From assembly GCA_000985875.1 (NCBI GenBank), contig CCRI01000008.1, positions 216,546 through 280,545 of the forward strand: DNA of 64,000 nucleotides, in the 5' to 3' direction. Positions 35,389 through 44,401 of the stretch are shown one piece after another; position 1 is the stretch's first letter, and each line of letters begins with the position of its first letter. Under the pieces are notes generated by a model. The model was not told the DNA's origin, did no database searches, and saw only the letters and a program-made list of their open reading frames with translations. The position numbers and the translations under genes are program-made. The DNA comes from Neorhizobium galegae bv. officinalis (GTDB taxonomy: Bacteria; Pseudomonadota; Alphaproteobacteria; Rhizobiales; Rhizobiaceae).

Positions 35389-36870
35389 TTGCCGCGAACT
35401 TCGGGACAACCATTTTTGAACGCCAATCTTCTTCGGTCGGTCATCTACATAACGGCGCTCTGCGCACTCTACCTGTCGCTCGCCATGTTCCTGCCGGCGA
35501 TGGTGGACCTTTATTACGGGCATCGCGACTGGCAGGTTTTCGCAATGTCCGGCCTCATGGTCGGCGGACTTGCAGCGGCGGCTGCGCTCGCGACCCATGG
35601 CCCCCCGCCAGTCTTCAACAAGCGTCTCGGCTTCCTGCTGGTCAACGTCCTTTGGGCGATGTTTTCCGTGGTCGGCGCCATTCCGCTCTTCCTTGCCGAA
35701 CACGAACTCTCGTTCGCGCAGGCGCTGTTCGAATCGATTTCCGGCATTACCACGACCGGCTCGACCGTGATCGTCGGGCTGGACACCATGCCGCCCGGCA
35801 TCCTGCTCTGGCGCTCGCTGCTCACCTGGCTCGGCGGCATCGGAATCGTCGGCCTCGGCCTGTTCGTCCTGCCGTTCCTGAAAGTCGGCGGCGCCTCGAT
35901 CTTCAAGCTCGAATCGTCGGAGACCAACGACAAGCCGTTCGCCCGGCTTGCGAGTTTCACCCGTGCCTTCCTGATCGTCTACGTTTTGCTGACGCTTGCT
36001 TGCACCGTCGCCTACGATCTTGCCGGCATGGACCATTTCGATGCGCTGAACCATGCGATGTCGACGATCGCGACGGCCGGTTTCTCGACGCATGACATGT
36101 CGTTTGGCTATTTCGACAACAACGCACTTCTGGTCGTCGGCACCGTCTTCCTGGCGATCTCCAGCCTGCCGTTTTCGGTGTTGATCCTGCTTGCCGTGCG
36201 CGGGCGGCTGGATACGCTGCGCGATCCGCAGATCCTGGTTTTCCTCGGTTATCTCTGCCTCATCTCGATCGTCGTTGCCGTCTACCACCACCTGAGAAAT
36301 GGCGTCGAACTGGACGACGCGCTGATCCATTCGTTCTTCAACATCACCTCGATCCTGTCGACCGGTGGCTTTGCGAGCGACGACTATACGCTGTGGGGAC
36401 CGTTCGTGGTGCTCGTCGCCTTCTTCGCCACCTTCGTGGGCGGCTGCTCAGGTTCGACGGCCGGCGGCATCAAGGCCTATCGTTTCGTGGTGATGGTCAA
36501 CGTCATCCGCGCCGGGCTGAACAAGCTCATCTATCCGAACGCGATCTATCCCGTGCGTTACGGCAGCCTGACGGTGGATGCCGAGACGCAGCGCGCGGTC
36601 TTCCTGTTCGTCAGCCTCTACATTTTCCTCTGGGTCGTCGGCAGCGTCGGCATGGCGCTGTTGGGTTACGACGTCCTGACCGCCACGTCCTCGGTCATCA
36701 CCGCGCTGTCGAATGTCGGTCCCGGCATCGGCCCGATCGTCGGTCCCGTCGGCAACTTTTCCACGATCAGCGATCCGGCGCTCTATCTCCTGTCGCTGAT
36801 GATGCTGCTCGGACGTCTCGAAATCCTGACCGTGCTGGTCCTGCTGACGCCGGTTTTCTGGCGGCACTAG
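35389..36870 (+). CDS. trkH: Trk-type potassium uptake protein TrkH
   Basis: A 493-residue potassium channel subunit of the TrkH/KtrB family. Four selectivity-filter repeats are visible: ISGITTTGSTVI, MSTIATAGFSTH, FNITSILSTGGFAS, and TALSNVGPGIGP, each with the key glycine. Around ten transmembrane segments surround them. It works with the cytoplasmic TrkA gating subunit, which is not in this window. No ATG lies at the N-terminus: TTG at 35389 or TTG at 35416 (giving MNANLLRSVIY) are the candidates, the second being closer to homologous TrkH starts. The stop overlaps the convergent phosphatase gene. Confidence 0.92.
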   Translation: MPRTSGQPFLNANLLRSVIYITALCALYLSLAMFLPAMVDLYYGHRDWQVFAMSGLMVGGLAAAAALATHGPPPVFNKRLGFLLVNVLWAMFSVVGAIPLFLAEHELSFAQALFESISGITTTGSTVIVGLDTMPPGILLWRSLLTWLGGIGIVGLGLFVLPFLKVGGASIFKLESSETNDKPFARLASFTRAFLIVYVLLTLACTVAYDLAGMDHFDALNHAMSTIATAGFSTHDMSFGYFDNNALLVVGTVFLAISSLPFSVLILLAVRGRLDTLRDPQILVFLGYLCLISIVVAVYHHLRNGVELDDALIHSFFNITSILSTGGFASDDYTLWGPFVVLVAFFATFVGGCSGSTAGGIKAYRFVVMVNVIRAGLNKLIYPNAIYPVRYGSLTVDAETQRAVFLFVSLYIFLWVVGSVGMALLGYDVLTATSSVITALSNVGPGIGPIVGPVGNFSTISDPALYLLSLMMLLGRLEILTVLVLLTPVFWRH

Positions 36871-37514
36871 CCCGGCACGCGCAGGAATTCGAGCGGCCCG
36901 CCCGGCTCGTCGTCGTCGAAGACGGCGCAGGTCAGTTCGCCGCCGAACACGCAGCCGCTGTCGATATTGGTGCGGTTTCCGATCGTCTGTGGATTGCCGG
37001 GAAGCGGCGTGTGGCCGTGGCAGAGATGCCGGCCCCAGAATTCGCCGTCATCGTCGCTCGCAAATCGCTTCCAGATAAGGTCGCGCTCCCGCTGCCCATC
37101 GAGCGGCAGCGTCTCATCGACGCCGGCATGCACGAAGATCCGGTGCTCGTCGACAAGGATCAGGGGACGATGCGCGCACCATGACAGCACCAGGGGCGGC
37201 ACGTAACCGTCGAAGGAAACCATCGTCTCCCGGCCGCCATTGTCGAGCCAGGTGATCTCGTCGTGCCCGCGGTTCTGATGCGCGCGAACCATCATGTCCT
37301 CATGATTGCCCTTGAGCGCCGTCCACCGCCAGCCCTCTTTCCGCGGCCCGGCCATGACAAGGTCGAGCACGCCCCTGCTCTTCGGCCCGCGGTCGATGTA
37401 ATCACCGATGAAGATCACATGCCCGGACGGCGCATGGTCTTCCACCTGCCCGAGCAGCTCCTTCAACTGCGCCAGGCAGCCGTGGATATCGCCGATCGCA
37501 AAGGTAAAGCCCAA
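36867..37514 (-). CDS. PPP-family serine/threonine protein phosphatase-like protein
   Basis: A 215-residue calcineurin-like metallophosphoesterase of the bacterial PPP type. All di-metal motifs are intact: GDIHG (residues 8-12), GDYIDRG (~37-43), GNHE (~69-72), then His in FVHAGVD and CHGHTPL. It resembles lambda-phage and PrpA/PrpE-type phosphatases, which hydrolyse phosphoproteins or diadenosine tetraphosphate; the substrate is not settled by sequence. It is convergent with trkH (4-bp overlap) and lies just downstream of the tRNA-Leu gene. Confidence 0.88.
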   Translation of the reverse strand: MGFTFAIGDIHGCLAQLKELLGQVEDHAPSGHVIFIGDYIDRGPKSRGVLDLVMAGPRKEGWRWTALKGNHEDMMVRAHQNRGHDEITWLDNGGRETMVSFDGYVPPLVLSWCAHRPLILVDEHRIFVHAGVDETLPLDGQRERDLIWKRFASDDDGEFWGRHLCHGHTPLPGNPQTIGNRTNIDSGCVFGGELTCAVFDDDEPGGPLEFLRVPG

Positions 37515-37581
37515 AGCACGCCTCCATCGAAGTGGATATCAAACGGTCTTCATCGCAAACGGTTGCAGGCAGGGTCAGGCT

Positions 37582-37667
37582 TGGTGCGGACGGCGGGGAT
37601 CGAACCCGCATGACCAAAGGCCGAGAGATTTTAAGTCTCTTGCGTCTACCAGTTTCGCCACGTCCGC
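37582..37667 (-). tRNA. tRNA-Leu (UAA)
   Basis: On the minus strand a full tRNA cloverleaf is readable: acceptor GCGGACG pairs with CGTCCGC, the D-arm has GGCGAAACTGGTAGACGC, the anticodon stem AGAGA/TCTCT encloses CTTAAAA with anticodon TAA, there is a short variable arm, and the T-arm has GGGTTCGATCCC. Discriminator A is followed by an encoded CCA. The long D-loop GGTAGACGC is typical of leucine tRNAs. Confidence 0.95.
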
Positions 37668-37759
37668 ATGGCGTCCTGTTTCTTGAAGTTGCGGGGCGTC
37701 GTCAAGCACCCAAATCGCGGAAGCGGTTCGCCGCTTGCGAAAAAACATGGCCTGACGAA

Positions 37760-37793
37760 CGAAGGGCGCGGAGATCTCTCGCCGCGCCCTTCG
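37760..37793 (-). terminator. hairpin terminator downstream of wrbA
   Basis: Perfect 12-bp inverted repeat CGAAGGGCGCGG (37760-37771) and CCGCGCCCTTCG (37782-37793) with a 10-nt loop, starting 20 bp after the wrbA stop. There is no long T tract, so termination may be partial. Confidence 0.65.
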
Positions 37794-37812
37794 GAAATTC
37801 ATGGCAATTCAA

Positions 37813-38412
37813 TCAGCCAGCGAGCTTGGCAGCAAGCTTGGCGACGTGGGCGCCCTGGAACTTGGCGCCTTCGAGTTCGATCTCGGAAGGCTGGCGCGAG
37901 CCGTCGCCGTTGGTGATCGTGCTGGCGCCGTAGGGCGAACCGCCCTTGACTTCTTCCGTGCCCATCTGGCCGGCAAAGGCATAAGGCAGGCCGACGACCG
38001 CCATGCCCTGGTGCAGGAAGGTCGGAATGAAGCCGAGGATGGTCGATTCCTGGCCGCCGTGCTGGGTAGCGGACGAAGTGAACATCGAGCCGATCTTGCC
38101 GACCAGCTTGCCCTGCGCCCACAGGCCGCCGGTCTGATCCCAGAAATTGCGCATCTGCGAAGCGACCGTGCCGAAGCGGGTGCCGGCGCCGACGATGATC
38201 GCGTCGTATTCGGTGAGTTCCTCAACGGTCGCGACCGGAGCCTGCTGGTCCATCTTGTAGTAGGAGGCCTTTGCGACCTCGTCCGGAACCAGTTCCGGAA
38301 CACGCTTGACCGTCACGTCGGCGCCTGCCGACTTCGCGCCTTCCGCAACGGCATAGGCCATCTTTTCGATGTGGCCGTAAGCGGAATAATAAAGCACGAG
38401 AACCTTCGCCAT
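37813..38412 (-). CDS. wrbA: NAD(P)H:quinone oxidoreductase WrbA
   Basis: A 199-residue tetrameric flavodoxin-like quinone reductase. The N-terminal FMN phosphate loop is [13 protein letters not shown], and the WrbA-specific segments [17 protein letters not shown] and [13 protein letters not shown] are intact, as is the PYGASTI loop. It reduces quinones by two electrons using FMN and NAD(P)H, limiting redox cycling. ATG at 38412 is set by GGAGAAG just upstream; an ATG four codons earlier overlaps that site. wrbA is often under general-stress control in alphaproteobacteria, but no EcfG promoter was found here. Confidence 0.95.
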   Translation of the reverse strand: MAKVLVLYYSAYGHIEKMAYAVAEGAKSAGADVTVKRVPELVPDEVAKASYYKMDQQAPVATVEELTEYDAIIVGAGTRFGTVASQMRNFWDQTGGLWAQGKLVGKIGSMFTSSATQHGGQESTILGFIPTFLHQGMAVVGLPYAFAGQMGTEEVKGGSPYGASTITNGDGSRQPSEIELEGAKFQGAHVAKLAAKLAG

Positions 38413-38660
38413 GATCTTCTCCATTCGATGTCTGATGTGTGAACAAGGCCGTCTGCGGCCAGAACCAGACCCAGATGTAACGGCTTCACAGCTTGGCGAC
38501 AGCCCCTGCCGGGTCTACGCACTGTTCAGCATTCGGAGACGATATTTCGCTTGCGGATCATAAATTCGTAACAGACGCGGTTTCTGCAGCCGTCCCGACA
38601 AAATCGCTTCTGCCTCGAAAAATTTGGGCTTAGGAGTGTGGCACCTACGGAGGAATATCC

Positions 38661-39446
38661 ATGTCTGAAGCGTCACAACCATCCTTGATCGTCACCGCCG
38701 CCATGCTCGCCATCGGCGACGAACTTTTGTCGGGCCGGACCAAGGACAAGAATATCGGCCATCTCGCCGATCTGCTGACGCTTTCGGGCATAGACCTCAA
38801 GGAAGTGCGGATCGTCGCCGACGAGGAGGATGCGATCGTCGAGGCGCTGAATGCGCTGCGCGGCCGCTACGACTACGTCTTCACCTCGGGCGGCATCGGG
38901 CCGACCCATGACGACATCACCGCCGATGCGATCTCGAAAGCCTTCGGCGTGCCCTGCATCCACGATCCCGACGCGATGAAGCTGCTTGCCGACATGTACA
39001 AGCGCCGGGAGATGGAATTCACCGAGGCGCGCCAGCGCATGGCCCGCATGCCTGAAGGCTCCAAACATATCGCGAACCCGGTCTCGACAGCTCCCGGCTT
39101 CATCATCGGCAATGTCTATGTGATGGCCGGCGTGCCGCAGGTCTTCCAGGCGATGGTCGACAACGTGCTGCCGATGTTGCGCTCGGGCGCAAAAATGCTG
39201 TCGCGGGCCCTGCCCTGCCCCTATGGCGAGGGTGATATCGGCACGCTTCTGTCGGCGGTGCAAAAAGCGCATCCTCAGACCAGCATCGGCTCCTATCCGA
39301 AATATGACGGGCAGCGGTTCTCGACCGAAATCGTCGTGCGCGCCCGCGATGCGCAGGTTCTGGATGCGGCCGCGCAAGCCGTGGCGGAGATGATCGCCGG
39401 CATCGGCCGCGCCAAGATTGCCACCAATCCGACAGCCGATGCCTGA
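38661..39446 (+). CDS. CinA-like molybdopterin-binding domain protein
   Basis: A 261-residue protein with the MoaB/Mog-like (MoCF_biosynth) domain of CinA: AMLAIGDELLSGRTKDKNIG, the phosphate loop FTSGGIGPTHDDITADAI, and the segment PGFIIGNVYVMAGVPQVFQAM. It corresponds to the N-terminal half of full-length CinA; the C-terminal nicotinamide-nucleotide amidase domain is absent, as in the rhizobial short form. CinA N-domains have ADP-ribose or FAD pyrophosphatase-type activity in some species; the role here is not established. GGAGG lies 8 bp before the ATG. Confidence 0.88.
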   Translation: MSEASQPSLIVTAAMLAIGDELLSGRTKDKNIGHLADLLTLSGIDLKEVRIVADEEDAIVEALNALRGRYDYVFTSGGIGPTHDDITADAISKAFGVPCIHDPDAMKLLADMYKRREMEFTEARQRMARMPEGSKHIANPVSTAPGFIIGNVYVMAGVPQVFQAMVDNVLPMLRSGAKMLSRALPCPYGEGDIGTLLSAVQKAHPQTSIGSYPKYDGQRFSTEIVVRARDAQVLDAAAQAVAEMIAGIGRAKIATNPTADA

Positions 39447-39485
39447 CCGCGGCACTCTGTCTCCTGATTGCCGGCGGCGCGCTCC

Positions 39486-39499
39486 TTGACCGGGATCAA
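39486..39499. promoter_or_regulatory. FNR/FixK-type anaerobox upstream of the universal stress gene
   Basis: TTGACCGGGATCAA is a full match to the TTGAY-N4-RTCAA dyad of FNR, FnrN and FixK. A -10-like TTTATCAT lies at 39515-39522, which places the box near -41 relative to a start around 39533, the class II activator position. Confidence 0.8.
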
Positions 39500-39524
39500 G
39501 GCGCGACACACGTATTTATCATAG

Positions 39525-39551
39525 ACTGGTTCCCAATCCCGCGGAACCAGT
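39525..39551. repeat. inverted repeat in the 5' leader of the universal stress gene
   Basis: ACTGGTTCC (39525-39533) and GGAACCAGT (39543-39551) are a perfect 9-bp inverted repeat with a 9-nt loop, ending 18 bp before the ATG and just before GAGGAG. It would form a hairpin at the very 5' end of the mRNA, possibly affecting stability. Confidence 0.55.
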
Positions 39552-39569
39552 TGATGAGGAGATACAGCC

Positions 39570-40409
39570 ATGGCCTACAAGACCATTCTCGCCGTTCTCG
39601 ACACACCTCAAAACGCCCGGCAGATCACCGATTTCGGCATCGCGCTCGCCGAACGGTTTTCCGCCCATCTGATCGGCGTGCATGCCGAAACGCTCGCCGC
39701 CGTGCCGCTGATCGCGCCGATGGAAATCCCCGATCCCGCCGCCGTGCAGATCCTTCAGGACGCTGCGCAGAAGGAAACGGCGGAGGTCGAGCGGATCTTC
39801 AAGGCGCAATCGGCCCGCGAGGGCCTTTCCGTCGAATGGCGCAGCTTCATGTCGTCGGCCGGTTACGGCTCCCACTCGGTGATGGATACCGCCCATGCCG
39901 TCGACCTGATCGTCGCGAGCCAGAGCGATCCCGCCCACGCGGATCACCGCGCCGATCTGGAAACCTTCCTCTTCGACAGCGGTCGGCCGATGCTGCTCAT
40001 CCCCTACACGATGAAGGTGCCGCAACCGATCAAGCGGGTGATGATCGCCTGGAACGGTTCGCGGGAGGCGGCGCGGGCGACCTTCGATTCGATGCCGTTC
40101 CTCAAAGGTGCCGATAGCGTCGAGGTGTTTTGCGTCGATCCGGGCGACCGCGGCGGCCAGACGCCGGAAATGGCAGGGGCAGAGATCGCTACCACCCTTG
40201 CCCGGCACGGTATCAACGTGACGCTGTCAACCCAGCGAAAGAGCGGCCTCACGGCGGCAGCGGCGATCGAGAACCACCTCTCGGAGGGCAGCGTCGACCT
40301 GCTGGTGATGGGCGGTTACGGCCACGCGCGCTGGTGGGAAATGCTGTTTGGCGGCGTCACCCGCACCCTGCTTGATTCGATGACGGCGCTGACTTTGCTT
40401 TCCCGCTGA
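39570..40409 (+). CDS. tandem universal stress protein (UspA family)
   Basis: A 279-residue cytosolic protein with two Usp domains. The first (~1-140) is degenerate; the second (~145-279) keeps the ATP-binding signature MGGYGHARWWEMLFGGVTRT (G-x2-G-x9-G-S/T type). Tandem Usp proteins in rhizobia and Pseudomonas are typically induced by oxygen limitation, which agrees with the FNR/FixK box and the leader hairpin upstream. GAGGAG precedes the ATG. It appears to be monocistronic, with gpt starting 78 bp later. Confidence 0.9.
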   Translation: MAYKTILAVLDTPQNARQITDFGIALAERFSAHLIGVHAETLAAVPLIAPMEIPDPAAVQILQDAAQKETAEVERIFKAQSAREGLSVEWRSFMSSAGYGSHSVMDTAHAVDLIVASQSDPAHADHRADLETFLFDSGRPMLLIPYTMKVPQPIKRVMIAWNGSREAARATFDSMPFLKGADSVEVFCVDPGDRGGQTPEMAGAEIATTLARHGINVTLSTQRKSGLTAAAAIENHLSEGSVDLLVMGGYGHARWWEMLFGGVTRTLLDSMTALTLLSR

Positions 40410-40487
40410 CAAATCCTTGCGTCTTCGGGCGAATTGCCGCTATTAGCGAGAGCCAACAACATGCTTTCGCTAATGGTGGCCAGCCTC

Positions 40488-40985
40488 ATGTCTCTTCCCG
40501 AAAAAGCCTTCCCCGTTTCCTGGGATCAATTCCATCGCGACGCCCGGGCACTTGCCTGGCGTCTCGCAGGCCTCAAGCAGGATTTCCGCGCGATCGTCTG
40601 TATCACCCGCGGCGGCCTGGTGCCGGCGGCGATCATTTCGCGCGAACTCAATATCCGCCTCATCGAGACGGTCTGCATCGCCTCCTACCATGACTACGTG
40701 AACCAGGGCGAAATGAACCTGCTGAAGGGAATCACGCCCGAACTGACGGTCGACGAAGGCGCCGGCGTCCTTGTCATCGACGACCTGACCGATACCGGCA
40801 AGACGGCATCGGAAGTGCGTACCATGCTGCCGAAGGCGCATTTCGCCTGCGTCTACGCAAAACCCTCCGGCGTGCCGACCATTGACACATTCGTCACGGA
40901 AGTCAGCCAGGACACCTGGATCTATTTCCCCTGGGACATGGGCTTCACCTACCAGGAGCCGATCGCCAAAGCCGAACGCAGCTAG
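40488..40985 (+). CDS. gpt: xanthine (guanine) phosphoribosyltransferase
   Basis: Purine-salvage enzyme converting xanthine, guanine and hypoxanthine to their nucleotides with PRPP. At 165 residues from the ATG at 40488 it has the expected length. The PRPP-binding loop is [14 protein letters not shown], and [17 protein letters not shown] and the C-terminal [10 protein letters not shown] are characteristic of XGPRT. An in-frame ATG at 40461 would add nine residues and is less likely. A single gene unit is likely. Confidence 0.93.
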   Translation: MSLPEKAFPVSWDQFHRDARALAWRLAGLKQDFRAIVCITRGGLVPAAIISRELNIRLIETVCIASYHDYVNQGEMNLLKGITPELTVDEGAGVLVIDDLTDTGKTASEVRTMLPKAHFACVYAKPSGVPTIDTFVTEVSQDTWIYFPWDMGFTYQEPIAKAERS

Positions 40986-41427
40986 CCTGTCGCGGGCAGG
41001 TTCGAGCGGGAGTTGTGGATGGCAAGGAGAAGGGCGATGTGGCGCCCCTCTCCGCCGAAGCGCGTCGGCGCGGGCCAGCCACAAATCCTGTGCGTCCCCG
41101 AAGGCCGCGGTGAAAAATCGTTGATTTCGGCATCGTGAGGGCTCGTGGAGAACCCCGCGCGGCTCGAATTGGCTTTCATCAAGGATCTCGCGTCGGGAGA
41201 TCGTCCCAGGTGCAATATTTCACCTGCCGGTTGCCCTTTGCCTCATAAGGGTGTGCTAATTTTATTTTTTCTTCATATAAAGAAGGAACACTGTCGTCCG
41301 TAGGCTTTGCCTGACAATGGCGACGCGGGCATGATGCCTGCCGTGTAACACCCTCAGCGTACGATGTCCGAGTTCAATCCGCCAGACTGGGGTCTCCCAG
41401 TCGCGTCTGCATGACATCGAGGCCCGC
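40986..41427. other. 442-bp intergenic region before the chemoreceptor gene
   Basis: No supported gene. The AT-rich part near 41,255-41,285 (TTTTATTTTTTCTTCATATAAAG) is the likely promoter zone for the chemoreceptor. A perfect hairpin GACTGGG-GTCT-CCCAGTC occupies 41385-41402 in what would be the mRNA leader. Nothing else was recognised. Confidence 0.5.
41385..41402. repeat. leader hairpin upstream of the chemoreceptor gene
   Basis: Perfect 7-bp stem (GACTGGG/CCCAGTC) with a 4-nt loop, 25 bp before the start codon at 41428. There is no T tract, so it is not an obvious terminator; it may modulate translation. Confidence 0.5.
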
Positions 41428-43275
41428 ATGCGTGATATTTTGAATAGGATGCCGCTGACCACCAAACTGGCGGCGCTTATCGTCGCGGTCAATATTTGTG
41501 GCGTTTCCGCCTTGGCCACCTATACCTGGATATCGGAAACGCGCTTGCTGATCAGCACGGCGACGGCACATTGGTCGCGCGGTACCGAGCAGTTCGCGTC
41601 GGCTGCAGCCGGCGGCGTGAAATGGGGCAAGGTCAACGCGGTGCGGGAAGTCTATACTCTGCAGCGCGACAACCCTAACCTCGACCTGGTCCAGTTCGCC
41701 GCGTTCAACGCCGAGCTCGTCCCGGTCGACATATGGGCACGCGAAGGCGTGGCAGGCGTCCTGTCTTCAACCGAATTGGCCCAGACTATCGGTCAGAAAC
41801 CCGACAAAACAGTTGTCGATACGACGCTGACGTCCAGAGGTCTGGTCGGGATCGTTGTGCCCCTGCCGGCGGACAAAGGGGGCAAGGTCACGGGTTATCT
41901 CTTCACCGCCTGGTCGGTGGAGAAAATCCTCGCCACCGCGCAGGAGGAAGTGCTGGCCACCCTCCTTATCCAATTGCTCGTCATCACCGTCGCTGTCACA
42001 GCCTTTCTCCTCGCGATGCGCCGGCTTGTCGGACGCCCGGTCAGGAACCTCAGCGCGCGCATCATCGCTTTGCAAACCGGCGACCTCACATCCCCAATCG
42101 AATACCAGCGCAATGGTGACGAGATAGGCGTTCTCTCCCGCGCGCTGGAAGTGTTCCGCGGCGAGGCGATTGCGAAGGTCGAAGAAGAGCGCATCGCCGC
42201 CGAGCAGCGCCAGTCGCTTGACGAGGAACGCGCCCGCAACGCGCGGATCACCGAGGAAACCAGCAACACGCAACGGGCCGTCATGGCACAGCTCGGAGAT
42301 GCGCTGGAAAGGCTTGCCGGAGGCGACTTTTCGATTCATCTCAATGGTCTCGGGCCGGATTTTGAGAAACTGCAACAGGATTTCAACAACATGGTCGAGG
42401 CGGTTGCCGCCGCCCTGACCGAAATCAAGGAAGCCTCTCACCAGGTGGAAGATCGTTCCAGCGAGCTTGCCGGCGCCGCCGATCAGCTGGCCCAGCGCAC
42501 GGAACGACAGGCCGCCGCTCTCCAGGAGACCGCCGCCTCGCTTGGCCAGGTCACCACGACGGTCAGAACCTCTTCACAGAAGGCGGAGAGCGCCGGGCAC
42601 CTCGTCGAGGAGACGAAGAAGGGCGCCCATTCCTCGGCGACCGTCGTTCGCAATGCGATCGGGGCGATGGACCGGATCCAGGCCTCGTCCAGCCAGATCG
42701 GCCACATCATCGGCGTTATCGACGAGATCGCCTTCCAGACCAATCTCCTGGCGCTGAATGCCGGCGTCGAGGCGGCCCGCGCTGGCGAGGCCGGCAAGGG
42801 TTTTGCAGTCGTTGCCCAGGAAGTGCGCGAGCTGGCCCAGAGATCGGCCAATGCGGCCAAGGAAATCAAGGTTCTGATCACCAGCTCCAATCAGGAGGTC
42901 GCTGCCGGCGTCGGGCTTGTCAACGACACGGGCGATGCCCTTCTCCAGATCGGCCACCAGATCGACCGCATCAGCGACAGCATCGTTTCGATCGTCCAGT
43001 CCTATCGGGAACAGGCGACGGGCCTTCAGGAGATCAACACCGCGATCAACCAGATGGATCACGCCACCCAGCAGAATGCGGCGATGGTGGAGGAAACCAA
43101 TGCTGCCTGCCAGGAACTGCTCTCCCAAGGCCGTCTGCTGCTCAGTTCGGCCAGCAGTTTCACCGTCGGAAAAACAGCCGGAAATGGTGCCCGGGCCCAT
43201 TCCGAATCGGGGAGACATCAATCTCTTTCCGACCAAAGAAACGGCTTTGCCGCTCCGCTCAGACAAGCGTCCTGA
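41428..43275 (+). CDS. methyl-accepting chemotaxis protein
   Basis: A 615-residue chemoreceptor. The first transmembrane helix is at about residues 13-33 (AALIVAVNICGVSALATY) and the second at ~175-195 (LLIQLLVITVAVTAFLL), bracketing a ~140-residue periplasmic sensor of sCache-like size. A HAMP domain and an unusual second HAMP-like linker (LGDALERLAGGDFSIHL) follow. The signalling tip is intact: IDEIAFQTNLLALNAGVEAA, AGEAGKGFAVVAQEVRELAQ. No C-terminal NWETF-type CheR-binding pentapeptide is present (ends in RQAS). A secreted protein gene follows 60 bp downstream and may be a partner. Confidence 0.92.
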   Translation: MRDILNRMPLTTKLAALIVAVNICGVSALATYTWISETRLLISTATAHWSRGTEQFASAAAGGVKWGKVNAVREVYTLQRDNPNLDLVQFAAFNAELVPVDIWAREGVAGVLSSTELAQTIGQKPDKTVVDTTLTSRGLVGIVVPLPADKGGKVTGYLFTAWSVEKILATAQEEVLATLLIQLLVITVAVTAFLLAMRRLVGRPVRNLSARIIALQTGDLTSPIEYQRNGDEIGVLSRALEVFRGEAIAKVEEERIAAEQRQSLDEERARNARITEETSNTQRAVMAQLGDALERLAGGDFSIHLNGLGPDFEKLQQDFNNMVEAVAAALTEIKEASHQVEDRSSELAGAADQLAQRTERQAAALQETAASLGQVTTTVRTSSQKAESAGHLVEETKKGAHSSATVVRNAIGAMDRIQASSSQIGHIIGVIDEIAFQTNLLALNAGVEAARAGEAGKGFAVVAQEVRELAQRSANAAKEIKVLITSSNQEVAAGVGLVNDTGDALLQIGHQIDRISDSIVSIVQSYREQATGLQEINTAINQMDHATQQNAAMVEETNAACQELLSQGRLLLSSASSFTVGKTAGNGARAHSESGRHQSLSDQRNGFAAPLRQAS

Positions 43276-43335
43276 AGACGCCTCTCTGGCGGCATGACCC
43301 AATAAACGTCAGCAACCTATGGAAGGGAACCACCC

Positions 43336-43917
43336 ATGCATAAGATCATCGTCATGCTCCTTCTCGGCAGTACCATATCCGCCCTGCCCCTTAGCACGGC
43401 TCTGGCCGAGGAAGCCCACGTCGCACCGGTAACCGAATATGTCACCGCCAAAGTAAAGCCCTGGCTCACCGACACGGTGGTCATTTCCGCGATCAAGGCC
43501 CAGAATGCCGCCAATGCCAAGCTGAGCGAGGCCGATATCCTGGCGCTCGACAAGAAATGGCGCGCCGAGGTCGACAGTTCCAGTCGCGCGACGATCGACA
43601 GCGTGCTGAACAACGTCCTGTCGAAACTTCTCGTGGAAAAGAAGGAAAAGTCCGAGGGAGCGATCACGGAAATCTTCATCATGGACGCCAAGGGTCTCAA
43701 TGTCGGCCAGAGCGACATCACCTCCGATTATTGGCAGGGCGACGAGGCAAAGTTCAAGAAATCCTTCGGTGCCGGCAAGAACGCGCTCTTCGTCGACGAG
43801 GTTGAAAAGGACGAATCGTCCCAGACGCTGCAGTCGCAGGCAAGCGTGACGATTTCCGACGAGAGTGGAACGCCGATCGGCGCCGTGACGATCGGGATAA
43901 ACGTCGATTCTCTCTGA
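43336..43917 (+). CDS. secreted hypothetical protein with PDC-like segment
   Basis: A 193-residue exported protein. A Sec signal peptide covers residues ~1-24 (MLLLGSTISALPLSTALAEE). The mature part is helical in its first half (KLSEADILALDKKWRAEV) and then has FIMDAKGLNVGQSDITSDYW, a pattern like the PDC/Cache fold of chemoreceptor and kinase sensors, ending SDESGTPIGAVTIGINVD. It could be a periplasmic ligand-binding partner for the upstream chemoreceptor. GGAAGGGAACC lies before the ATG. The family is not named with certainty. Confidence 0.75.
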   Translation: MHKIIVMLLLGSTISALPLSTALAEEAHVAPVTEYVTAKVKPWLTDTVVISAIKAQNAANAKLSEADILALDKKWRAEVDSSSRATIDSVLNNVLSKLLVEKKEKSEGAITEIFIMDAKGLNVGQSDITSDYWQGDEAKFKKSFGAGKNALFVDEVEKDESSQTLQSQASVTISDESGTPIGAVTIGINVDSL

Positions 43918-43933
43918 GCCCGGTGAATACCCC

Positions 43934-43966
43934 TGGCGCTGCGGCATCGTTGACGCCGCAGCGCCA
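43934..43966. terminator. hairpin after the secreted protein gene
   Basis: TGGCGCTGCGGC (43934-43945) and GCCGCAGCGCCA (43955-43966) are a perfect 12-bp inverted repeat with a 9-nt loop, 17 bp after the stop. No T tract follows, so termination is inferred from position and stability. Confidence 0.6.
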
Positions 43967-44386
43967 AGGGAAAAACAAGCGAATATCCCGGGCCTGCCGA
44001 TGAAGAACCTGATCGGCACACATCCCCGCCTTTTCGTTTAGCCTGCGCGGCTATCGTCCCGACGCCGTTTGGGACACCTGGGCCTGTTTCCCTGGGACGG
44101 GCTTCATCGGGAGCTGAGCGCCGACGGCTGATTCTTTACGGCCCCTTTTCAAAAATTTTGGCCCTTGTCACGGGCCTGCCGGTAAAAAAAACGCGCGGGC
44201 TTATCTATTAGTGGTGGCCACAGATTCTCGAACTGCCTCGATATGGTACGGCCGAACCCTCAAAACCCCGCCGAACCGGGCTTCCGGCGCCTGCCGCCTC
44301 TCACGAAATATTTCCGCGCCTCATAACGCAAGCTTCAGGCTATCCCCGCAACTGCCTGAGAATCCTCGTCTATTTCTTCCTCCCCG

Positions 44387-44395
44387 TTATCCACA
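44387..44395 (+). promoter_or_regulatory. DnaA box
   Basis: TTATCCACA is an exact match to the DnaA consensus TTATNCACA. It lies 7 bp from an NrdR-type box upstream of the ribonucleotide reductase gene, where DnaA control is known in other bacteria. Confidence 0.55.
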
Positions 44396-44401
44396 GCCGT
44401 G

